Source: Pseudomonadales bacterium (GTDB lineage Bacteria; Pseudomonadota; Gammaproteobacteria; Pseudomonadales; Halieaceae). From it: 64,000 bases of DNA. Shown in pieces: positions 8,852-15,546 of this stretch (its first letter is position 1; each line of letters starts with the position of its first letter). The notes under the pieces were generated by a model, which was not told the DNA's origin, searched no databases, and saw nothing but the letters and a program-made list of their open reading frames with translations. A program made the translations under genes and the position numbers. The DNA is taken from NCBI GenBank assembly GCA_024234855.1, contig JACKNN010000005.1, positions 302,059 to 366,058 of the forward strand. The letters are read 5' to 3'.

Positions 8852-9703
8852 TCACTTTTTCGTCCGCTTTTGACGGACTCCGTCCTTGTAGTCGATCTTT
8901 TCCATTACCCGACCGCTGTCGTCATACAATTCGCAGGATCCGTCCAGCACGCCATCTTTATAAATCGCTTGAGTTTTTAACCGACCCTCTTTGTCGAACG
9001 ATTGATAGGGACCATCTCGCCTGCCGTCCCTGTAGCACTCCCTGACCCTCAGTCGACCGCTTTCACAATACTCTTCGAAGCAACCATCTTGCCTATCATG
9101 TCGATAGCTACCACGGATTCTCAATTGACCGGTTTCGTAGAACCATTCCCAGGAGCCACATTTCCTACCTTCTATATAGGTACCTTTAGCGTCCAATTGA
9201 CCATTTTCAAAGTACGATTCATAGTGGCCATCTCGTGTATCTTCCCTATGGTTCCCCCTGGATCTCAACTGACCATTATTGTGGAAGACTTCAAACGGAC
9301 CACACCTTTTGCCGTCTTTGTAATTTCCCCTGGACCTCAACCTTCCATTTTCGTGGAAGAGTTCCCAGGCACCGTCTTTCACACCCGCCTGATAAACCTG
9401 TCTCTCACGCAATTGTCCATTTTTGTGGAACCACTCCTGAAGTCCGTCCAGCCCGGGGTCCTCATGGTGTTCATTGGATGTCAACTGATCGGCTTCGAAG
9501 TGACTCTCACCTGAACCTGTTTCCGTTCCAGCTGCGGAGGTAGCGCCGGACTCCGAGTGACCGCTCCTGTAATGGGACAAGGGCCCGGCCCGTTGACTGT
9601 CACTGAATCTCAACTGGCCTGGCTCGGAGGATGACGCGCATGGACTCCCCGGGCGCGCGTCTGTCAGGAGATATTTCAACCAGGAAGCGATCCCAATACC
9701 CAT
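8852..9703 (-). CDS. MORN-like (YwqK-type) repeat protein
   Basis: A 283-residue protein made mainly of eight 24-residue repeats (residues about 88-278) of the form WxxFxxNGQLRxRGxYxxGxxxG, the MORN_2 variant repeat seen in YwqK-like proteins. The first 87 residues are Ser/Gly-rich with traces of decayed repeats (EPGQLRFSD, SHFEADQLTSN). No signal peptide or membrane segment is seen, so it is probably cytoplasmic or surface-linked by unknown means. The start ATG 9703 has GAGAGGG upstream. Such proteins are sometimes labelled antitoxins in databases, but no toxin partner is adjacent. Its GC content (about 45% on a counted line) is well below that of the flanking genes. Function unknown. Confidence 0.8.
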   Translation of the reverse strand: MGIGIASWLKYLLTDARPGSPCASSSEPGQLRFSDSQRAGPLSHYRSGHSESGATSAAGTETGSGESHFEADQLTSNEHHEDPGLDGLQEWFHKNGQLRERQVYQAGVKDGAWELFHENGRLRSRGNYKDGKRCGPFEVFHNNGQLRSRGNHREDTRDGHYESYFENGQLDAKGTYIEGRKCGSWEWFYETGQLRIRGSYRHDRQDGCFEEYCESGRLRVRECYRDGRRDGPYQSFDKEGRLKTQAIYKDGVLDGSCELYDDSGRVMEKIDYKDGVRQKRTKK

Positions 9704-9805
9704 TTCGCCCTCTCGGCTCTTCTTTCAGGTGATTTCTGATCAATTTGTCGTTGCGATCCGGAGATGCACCGCCGGCGGGGTGCGAGTACAGCAGTTGGCA
9801 TATCC

Positions 9806-10354
9806 CTACTGTTTCAGATAGTTGCTGTCATGGACAAAAGCACTTCTGGATTTTTCCATCGCATGCAAGACAACGAGTAGAATGAGAACTACAGCAATCA
9901 GCACGTGCGCCTGGTGGAACACGCGCTGCAGGACTTCGTTATCGGTAGCCAGCGCCGAATAATTGATAAAACCAAAGGCACGAATTTCATAGTCAGTAAA
10001 GGCCGCCTGCAGCACCCCGATAACTACTTGCGCCAATAGCAGAGGATAGAAAGCCCATTGAACAAGCATGGAAGCATTCCTGCGCCATCCCGGCGGAGAG
10101 TAGAGCTTACGGGTGCTGCGCCACCACCACCGAAAAAGAACCAGGAAAAATACTGTAGTACCCAATCCCGAATGAACCATCATGAGTAAATGCCGTACCT
10201 CTGTTGGAAATTCACCGAGACGCCATCCGGACAACAACATGAAGATAATCATGACTGCGGCCACCCAGTGCAGAACTTTGGCAACGGTATAGTGGAATTT
10301 CTTCTTCGATGCTGACACGAAGCTTTTCTCCTGCTCAGACTCGGTACAGACCAT
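9806..10354 (-). CDS. Cytochrome b561-like membrane diheme protein
   Basis: A 182-residue integral membrane protein with four predicted helices, resembling bacterial cytochrome b561 (CybB) and the b-type subunits that pass electrons between quinol and periplasmic or c-type partners. Candidate heme-ligand histidines are in FHYTVAKVLHW, in LLMMVHSG and in FHQAHVLIAVVLILLVVLH. I prefer ATG 10354, preceded by GGGTGG, over an in-frame GTG at 10363. It is divergent from fdxA across a 217-base spacer that holds an FNR/DNR-like box. Its position next to the Nod/NO-reductase-like gene suggests a role in electron supply or NO metabolism, but that is inference. Confidence 0.8.
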   Translation of the reverse strand: MVCTESEQEKSFVSASKKKFHYTVAKVLHWVAAVMIIFMLLSGWRLGEFPTEVRHLLMMVHSGLGTTVFFLVLFRWWWRSTRKLYSPPGWRRNASMLVQWAFYPLLLAQVVIGVLQAAFTDYEIRAFGFINYSALATDNEVLQRVFHQAHVLIAVVLILLVVLHAMEKSRSAFVHDSNYLKQ

Positions 10355-10454
10355 CTGAGCCACCCGATGATTGGCACGGACAATTGTATAACCGGATGCA
10401 TAAAGTATCTTCGCAGCATTTTAGGCAGCGTACGGTCGCTTCCGAATCCGTCAA

Positions 10455-10468
10455 ATGACCGATATCAA
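10455..10468. promoter_or_regulatory. Candidate FNR/ANR/DNR-type operator
   Basis: The sequence ATGACCGATATCAA matches 9 of 10 defined positions of the CRP/FNR-family consensus TTGAY-N4-RTCAA. It lies about 100 bases from both start codons of the divergent cytochrome b561-like gene (10354) and fdxA (10572). This is a plausible place for an oxygen- or NO-responsive activator (FNR, ANR, DNR). It was found by eye, with no genome-wide background estimate. Confidence 0.5.
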
Positions 10469-10571
10469 TCATTTCGATATTGCAAAACAATATTGAAAAG
10501 AATCTCGGCACGCTGCGGCGCACCTGGCAACCCGGGCGTCCAGCTGGTTCCAGTCTATCGCGAGCACTGCA

Positions 10572-10895
10572 ATGCCCTTTGTCGTTACCGAAAACTGTAT
10601 CAATTGTAAACACACGAAGTGCGTGGATGTATGTCCTGCGAATTGCTTCTATGAGGGACCGAATTTTCTGGTGATCCATCCAGATGAATGTATCGACTGC
10701 GCGCTATGCCAGCCGGAATGCTCAGTAGGCGCCATCCTGGAAGAGCGAAGTGTTCCCAGAAATCAGCAGATATTCATCCGCTTGAATGCAGAATTGGCAG
10801 AGATCTGGCCCAATATTTCAAAATCAAGACCACCACCGCCCGACGCAGAGGAATGGGACGGAGTGCCCAATAAGCTGAAACTGTTGGAGCGCTAG
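10572..10895 (+). CDS. fdxA: Seven-iron ferredoxin FdxA (3Fe-4S/4Fe-4S)
   Basis: A 107-residue ferredoxin of the FdxA type, a soluble low-potential electron carrier. Cysteines occur at 9, 12, 17, 21 and 25, then at 40, 43, 46 and 50 (CIDCALCQPEC), the arrangement of the 3Fe-4S plus 4Fe-4S family. The C-terminal extension with IFIRLNAELAEIWPNI is also typical. The ATG at 10572 has only a weak ribosome site. It sits between the divergent cytochrome gene and the Nod-like gene, which starts 187 bases downstream on the same strand. It may share regulation with them through the FNR-like box. An electron-transfer role toward the NO enzyme is not shown by the sequence. Confidence 0.93.
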   Translation: MPFVVTENCINCKHTKCVDVCPANCFYEGPNFLVIHPDECIDCALCQPECSVGAILEERSVPRNQQIFIRLNAELAEIWPNISKSRPPPPDAEEWDGVPNKLKLLER

Positions 10896-10974
10896 CCAGC
10901 ACCCATCCGCGCGGCCAGGACAAACCCCACTGCCCATGCAAAGTGTGAAATGGCATTTTTATTCGACAGGACAG

Positions 10975-10988
10975 CCGTCAGATGACGG
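10975..10988. promoter_or_regulatory. Inverted repeat upstream of the Nod-like gene
   Basis: CCGTCA-GA-TGACGG is a perfect 6-base inverted repeat with a 2-base spacer, about 95 bases before the Nod-like start codon. It resembles the GTCA...TGAC core of NorR sites but is one base short of the usual GT-N7-AC spacing. A second small palindrome, AAATG-G-CATTT, lies at 10948-10958 and loosely recalls an NsrR half-site. Both are candidate operators only. Confidence 0.3.
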
Positions 10989-11082
10989 ATGCGGAGTTCG
11001 CAAAAACCCACTTTAATCACCCGGACGCTTTCCCGCCATGCTTTGCGGTGCCTTGAGGCTCCGCTAACAGAGGAGCTCGATA

Positions 11083-13461
11083 ATGGGCGAAACACTAAAG
11101 ATGAATACAGCGCTAGTATTACTGAATAAGCGATATTGGCTGGCACATTTCCTGATTGTCGCCGCGATTTGTATCGCCGGGTTACTTTACCTCGGCGGCG
11201 CCACGTATATCGGAAGCCCGCCGCGGGTCGACTTCGAGTCTGCCACCGGGGAAACAGTGATCTCGCAGGAACAAATCATACTTGGACAGCAGGTATTTCA
11301 CCTCAGGGGCCTGATGTCCTATGGCTCTTTTTGGGGCGATGGCGCAGAACGGGGGCCAGACTTCACGGCCGATGCCTTGCACCGGACTGTGGTCGGCATG
11401 AGAACTTTCTATGAAAACGAATTGAAAGAACGTTACGGCTCTGACGCTATAGACCAGTACGACCAGGATGCAATCGCTGCCAGGGTGATACGGGAGATCC
11501 ACTCCAACACCTGGGACGAGGACGCCGGACACATTCGCATGAACGACGCCCAGATTTACGCATTCCGGGAGTTGAACGATCATTACACACGGATGTTTAC
11601 CGATTCCGGATATTCAGAGGCCTTTGATCCGGCTGGATACATCTCAGACCCGGACGACATACGGAACCTGACTGCATTTTTCTTCTGGGGGGGCTGGGTT
11701 TCCGGTGCCAATCGACCGGGGGAAGACTACAGTTATACGCATAATTGGCCTGGTGACGTGGCGGCGGGTAACACTCCGACTCGCGCAACCTTTATGTGGA
11801 GCGTGTTTTCAATTTTTGCACTGTTTCTCGGTATTGGTGCCGTCCTGTACGTTTACGGTCAGATGAAAACAGCACCGGTTGATGTGTTCGATAGCGACGA
11901 CGAAAATGGGAGTCAGACTTACCTCACTACCTACGACCTCGAAAACGAATACGTTCGTCCCACTCAGCGGTCCACCTACAAATTTTTTGTTCTGGCAATC
12001 GTTGTGTTCGGCGTTCAAATACTGGGAGGCATCATTGCGGCAACCGATTTCGTCCGCCCTTTTGGGGTCTCTTTAAATGAACTGATCCCCTTCAATGTTG
12101 CTCGGAGTTACCATACCCTGCTGCAGATATTCTGGTTTTTCATGTGCTGGGTCGGTTACACAATATTTTTCCTGCCCAGGATCTCGAAGGTGCCGAAAGG
12201 CCAGAAGTTCCTGATCGACCTGCTTTTTGCACTGTGCCTTATCACCGGCGTCGGCGCCCTGGTGGGAATCTATCTCGGACAGACGGGAATGATAACAGGC
12301 GATATGGCGTACTGGTTCGGGAGTCAGGGCTGGGAGTTCATGGAACTCGGACGATTCTTTCAGCTGACCCTGCTGGCCGCGTTCAGCCTGTGGATATTCA
12401 TAATTTACCGCGGTGTGAAACCGTGGCTGACAAGAAAGAATATCTGGTCGGTTCCCTCATGGCTTCTTTACGGCAGCGCAATCATGGTCATGTTCTTGTT
12501 CTTCGGCCTCCTTGTGCAACCAGAGATGAATTTCGCCATTTCGGACTATTGGCGCTGGATGGTCGTTCATATGTGGGTTGAGGTTACTTTCGAGGTATTC
12601 ACAACCGTTATAATCGGCTACATGCTCGTCCAGATGGGGCTTATCACGCGACTGATGGCGGAACGCGTTATCTTTCTCGCGGTGATGCTCTTTCTTATCA
12701 CTGCAACAATTGGCATTTCTCACAACTTCTACTGGATCGCCAAACCGACCGGTATCATTGCGCTTGGAAGCGTCTTCTCTACCCTTCAGGTTTTGCCCCT
12801 GCTTTTGCTTACCCTCGATGCATGGCAGATGCGGCAGGAGGGGAACAGGGCCGAAGAATTCCGCATCCAGGGAAAGCAGACCATTGTTATGGACGGAGTC
12901 TGGCTGTTCATCCTTGGTGTCAATTTCTGGAACATTTTTGGAGCGGGCGTCCTGGGATCGCTGATTAACCTGCCAATCGTCAACTATTACGAACACGCGA
13001 CCTACCTCACCGGCAATCATGCTCACGCCGCCATGTTCGGAGTAAAAGGCAACATTGCACTGGGCGGAATGCTGTTCTGCTGTCAGCATTTATTTCACAA
13101 GTCTGCCTGGAATCCCAAACTGATTCGGACGGCGTTCTGGTCGCTCAACATCGGATTGGCGATGATGATGTTGCTCGATCTGTTTCCGGTCGGACTGTAT
13201 CAGACCTGGGTCGCCTTCACCGACGGAACCTGGTATGCGCGATCCGCGGAAATCGTAACGGGGCCCGTGTTTGTGACCTTGACTTACTTCCGCTCGATCG
13301 GCGGGGCCGTGTTCGTCTTCGGCGGCTTGATACCTCTTATCTGGTTCATTGTGTCAAGAGGCAGCAAGATTCGCCGCAAAGAGGAGGACGTCGAGGAAGG
13401 CGAATGGACGGTCTACACAAGGGAATGGTCTGCTCAGCAGGATCCGTCGTTGGGCGGGTAA
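11083..13461 (+). CDS. nod: Putative nitric oxide dismutase (Nod), divergent qNOR-family protein
   Basis: A 792-residue single-chain member of the quinol NO reductase superfamily: TM1, an extracytoplasmic domain (residues about 45-235) without a CxxCH heme c site, then about thirteen more helices. Heme ligands His646 and His648 (NHAHAAMFG) and FeB ligands His496, Glu500 (HMWVE) and His547 are kept. The second His of the qNOR FeB pair is Asn548 (SHNFYW), the Gly after Glu500 is Val501, and two quinol-site residues are changed: Gln348 where qNOR has Glu (H344-xxx-Q-xxx-F352) and Gly741 where qNOR has Asp (FRSIGG). It also has YTHNWP at 218-223. These are the changes I recall for Methylomirabilis and HdN1 Nod, proposed to turn 2 NO into N2 and O2. 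The start at 11083 has GAGGAG at 8 bases. The alternative is an unusual NO reductase. Confidence 0.85.
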   Translation: MGETLKMNTALVLLNKRYWLAHFLIVAAICIAGLLYLGGATYIGSPPRVDFESATGETVISQEQIILGQQVFHLRGLMSYGSFWGDGAERGPDFTADALHRTVVGMRTFYENELKERYGSDAIDQYDQDAIAARVIREIHSNTWDEDAGHIRMNDAQIYAFRELNDHYTRMFTDSGYSEAFDPAGYISDPDDIRNLTAFFFWGGWVSGANRPGEDYSYTHNWPGDVAAGNTPTRATFMWSVFSIFALFLGIGAVLYVYGQMKTAPVDVFDSDDENGSQTYLTTYDLENEYVRPTQRSTYKFFVLAIVVFGVQILGGIIAATDFVRPFGVSLNELIPFNVARSYHTLLQIFWFFMCWVGYTIFFLPRISKVPKGQKFLIDLLFALCLITGVGALVGIYLGQTGMITGDMAYWFGSQGWEFMELGRFFQLTLLAAFSLWIFIIYRGVKPWLTRKNIWSVPSWLLYGSAIMVMFLFFGLLVQPEMNFAISDYWRWMVVHMWVEVTFEVFTTVIIGYMLVQMGLITRLMAERVIFLAVMLFLITATIGISHNFYWIAKPTGIIALGSVFSTLQVLPLLLLTLDAWQMRQEGNRAEEFRIQGKQTIVMDGVWLFILGVNFWNIFGAGVLGSLINLPIVNYYEHATYLTGNHAHAAMFGVKGNIALGGMLFCCQHLFHKSAWNPKLIRTAFWSLNIGLAMMMLLDLFPVGLYQTWVAFTDGTWYARSAEIVTGPVFVTLTYFRSIGGAVFVFGGLIPLIWFIVSRGSKIRRKEEDVEEGEWTVYTREWSAQQDPSLGG

Positions 13462-13477
13462 ACTAGCGCAGCTGCCC

Positions 13478-13511
13478 CTGACCCTGGCCATTTATGAATG
13501 CCCAGGGTCAG
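13478..13511. terminator. Hairpin after the Nod-like gene
   Basis: Ten-base perfect inverted repeat CTGACCCTGG/CCAGGGTCAG beginning 16 bases after the nod stop, with an inner CATT-TATG-AATG stem that extends it past one mismatch. There is no T-run, so it may be a transcript-stabilising or attenuating hairpin rather than a full intrinsic terminator. It separates nod from the periplasmic protein gene at 13570. Confidence 0.5.
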
Positions 13512-13569
13512 TGCGTTGAGGGGGAGTGAGAGTGCGAGAGTTCAGAGAGATCGTTTAAGGAGCTGGGTC

Positions 13570-14139
13570 ATGAATTTTTCTGGTTATCAGTGCGCGCCCC
13601 GGCGCATCACTTTATGGCTTCTCACAGTCGGTGCGTTAGCGTTATGCCCGATGATGACCACGGCCAAAACTATAATCCCTGAGAATCCGCCAGCGGCAGA
13701 ACGGCACAAAGTAGGCCAGGTCAGTCTGACGGTAACAGGTGCTTTCGCCGGCATCAGCACCGAGTATTTCGAGCAGACCGCTACCGATGCCATTGCTGCG
13801 AGTGGACTCCTTTCCAGTACCGACAGGGGTAACAACACGCAGTATGTGCTGGAAATTCGCATTATCAAAGTCAGTGCGCCATCATTCAGCACAAGAATGG
13901 AAGTCAGCATGAATGCAATATGGGAGCTTCACAGTACCGCTGATAAAACCGTGTTACTGCACAAGAACATTCACTCGACCTATACCGGGGGAGCATTCGA
14001 AGGCGGACTCATTGGCGCCAACCGCGTTCGTGTCGCGACAGAGGGTGCCGCACGGGAGAATATCCGTATTGGCCTGGAAGAGTTGGCGTCCCTGAAGCTG
14101 GAACAAGGACGGGCGCCACAGGCGTTAACACAAAATTGA
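13570..14139 (+). CDS. Periplasmic protein of unknown function
   Basis: A 189-residue predicted exported protein that I do not recognise. The N-terminus has a basic start followed by ITLWLLTVGALALCPMM and a likely cleavage near TTA-KT, a Sec signal peptide. The mature part looks like a compact alpha/beta domain (VGQVSLTVTGAFAGIS, YVLEIRIIKVSAPSFSTRM, GGAFEGGLIGANRVRVATEGA). The ATG at 13570 has AAGGAG at good spacing; the frame opens earlier at 13498 but lacks a ribosome site there. It lies 109 bases after nod on the same strand, with a hairpin between, so it may belong to the same transcription unit. Function unknown. Confidence 0.7.
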   Translation: MNFSGYQCAPRRITLWLLTVGALALCPMMTTAKTIIPENPPAAERHKVGQVSLTVTGAFAGISTEYFEQTATDAIAASGLLSSTDRGNNTQYVLEIRIIKVSAPSFSTRMEVSMNAIWELHSTADKTVLLHKNIHSTYTGGAFEGGLIGANRVRVATEGAARENIRIGLEELASLKLEQGRAPQALTQN

Positions 14140-14211
14140 CGCCGCAGCCCAGGCTACAACGCTGGATACATGGACCAGCCGGATAAGCGCGTGACGGGTC
14201 GCCCCCTGGCG

Positions 14212-14224
14212 GGCTAAATTAGCC
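14212..14224. repeat. Small AT-centred palindrome
   Basis: GGCTAA-A-TTAGCC is a perfect 6-base inverted repeat between the convergent 3' ends of the periplasmic protein gene and the small unknown gene at 14270. It could be part of a weak terminator or a protein site. Nothing else was seen in this 130-base gap. Confidence 0.3.
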
Positions 14225-14269
14225 AATCGCGAAAGCCCAACAATATACATAATTGCCAGCAGCGGCTAT

Positions 14270-14632
14270 CTAGAACCCACAGCCATCTATTCCACGATCG
14301 TCAAAGCTACAACTGCCACTGTGAATGTGCCCCGGGTAATGTTTTTGGAAGGCGAGGCAGAGATCTGTTCCGGTTATCCAGGTGTCTGCGTTCTCGGCAT
14401 ACAAGGCCGGATCAATTTGCACCTCCCTGTTCTGATAGATCTCGAATATGTCAACACTCCCCGGATTCAATCCGCGCGCCATGAGGTAGTGGACAAGTCC
14501 ACAGATGGTGTCGGAAAGAAAGGAACTGAAGTCCTGCGTTCCTTCTAAATAGAAATACCGGGCCTCATACGTATACGGGATGCTTTTGTCGTACTTTGAA
14601 GCAGGTCCAAGGACCCTGTCGAGGATACTCAT
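14270..14632 (-). CDS. Small protein of unknown function
   Basis: A 120-residue protein I cannot assign. It starts MSILDRVLGPASKYDKSIP from ATG 14632 with AAGGT upstream at reasonable spacing. It has no signal peptide or membrane segment and is mildly acidic, with several Tyr and Asp residues and four Cys, of which two are in the last third (GSCSF, DGCGF). It is the last gene of the minus-strand cluster that begins at 18158, 92 bases after the fatty acid hydroxylase. Codon use and ribosome site support it as real, but no homologue is recognised. Confidence 0.55.
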   Translation of the reverse strand: MSILDRVLGPASKYDKSIPYTYEARYFYLEGTQDFSSFLSDTICGLVHYLMARGLNPGSVDIFEIYQNREVQIDPALYAENADTWITGTDLCLAFQKHYPGHIHSGSCSFDDRGIDGCGF

Positions 14633-14724
14633 ACGTGACTACCTTGTAGTGGCCTTCGGTAGCAGAATCGGCAGGTCGCGGCGGGTGGTCCGCGGGCACA
14701 AACGATTCTGACAAAAGCAACCGC

Positions 14725-15468
14725 CTAGGCGCCTATATCGGCGTCCTCCCCCAGGCAGGCGCGTTCCATCATCGTAGGGGCACAGGGGCGCCGATAGGTC
14801 GAAAATACCAGATCCCACAGCGGCGAACTCAATCCAAACTGAATATCCGCACTCTTGTAGTGATGTTCGAGGTGAAAACGCCGCATAAACTTGCCAAAGG
14901 CATGGCGTGGGCGCCCATGGTGCGTGTAGTAGTGCATCCAGTCGTAGCAAAGGTATCCGGAAAACATCCCGGCGAGAATCGGCGCCCAGTATTCTGGAAA
15001 GCACAGTATCACCACCGCCGCCAGGAGGCTGCTGATGGGCACCGCCAGTATCGGTGGTGCCACCAGGCGCCTGGGATCATCGGGGAATTCGTGGTGATAG
15101 CCGTGTAAGGCAAATTGGATGGCGCGGATAGGGCCATTTCCGGAAGGAGCGAGATGAAACACCCAACGGTGCAACCAGTATTCGGCGAAAGTCCAGCCCA
15201 GGGTCCCGGCAACATAGAGCGCGACCAGGCTGCCGGGTGGACGCCCTTCGACGATGACCGACCTGTACAGCAGGTATGAAACCAGCGGTATCGCCCAGAG
15301 ACCGGGCAAGGTCCAGTGCGCGGTGGTCAGGTACCGTTCCAGTAACCGGTTCTTCATCACCTGAATACCGAATCGCCGCGACCGATTCTGGCTGCCTGGT
15401 GCATCATGTATCCCGTCCCATTGATTCAGCGCGGTTTGCCAATCCTGGGTCGTGCTAAATACGCTCAT
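14725..15468 (-). CDS. Fatty acid hydroxylase superfamily protein (FA2H/sterol desaturase type)
   Basis: A 247-residue integral membrane di-iron oxygenase of the fatty acid hydroxylase superfamily, which inserts oxygen into lipid chains or sterols. The histidine clusters are clear: LHRWVFH, then HGYHHEFP, then HYYTHH and FHLEHHYKS; together with the helices between them they match the fatty acid 2-hydroxylase (Scs7/FA2H) layout. No N-terminal cytochrome b5 domain is present, so a separate electron donor is needed. It starts at ATG 15468, 78 bases downstream of the glycosyltransferase-like gene, in the same orientation. The context suggests modification of a lipid or glycolipid, but the substrate is unknown. 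Confidence 0.85.
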   Translation of the reverse strand: MSVFSTTQDWQTALNQWDGIHDAPGSQNRSRRFGIQVMKNRLLERYLTTAHWTLPGLWAIPLVSYLLYRSVIVEGRPPGSLVALYVAGTLGWTFAEYWLHRWVFHLAPSGNGPIRAIQFALHGYHHEFPDDPRRLVAPPILAVPISSLLAAVVILCFPEYWAPILAGMFSGYLCYDWMHYYTHHGRPRHAFGKFMRRFHLEHHYKSADIQFGLSSPLWDLVFSTYRRPCAPTMMERACLGEDADIGA

Positions 15469-15546
15469 TGCATTACTCTCGTTAATTCCGGGACAGCAGA
15501 TAGGCCGGTGCCCTGCCAGCAGAGCACCAAGGTGGTGCCGTTTGCT

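Noticed and set aside
8880..9490. Regular repeats that could look like a CRISPR array
   Set aside because: The period is about 72 bases, in frame, and codes for MORN-like repeats without unique spacers.
10364..10679. A 114-codon minus-strand frame across the fdxA start and divergent promoter
   Set aside because: It overlaps the clear ferredoxin gene and has no domain or ribosome site.
11083..13461. Assignment as an ordinary cNOR or qNOR
   Set aside because: There is no CxxCH heme c domain or separate NorC, and the FeB-site Asn and changed quinol-site residues do not fit a normal qNOR.
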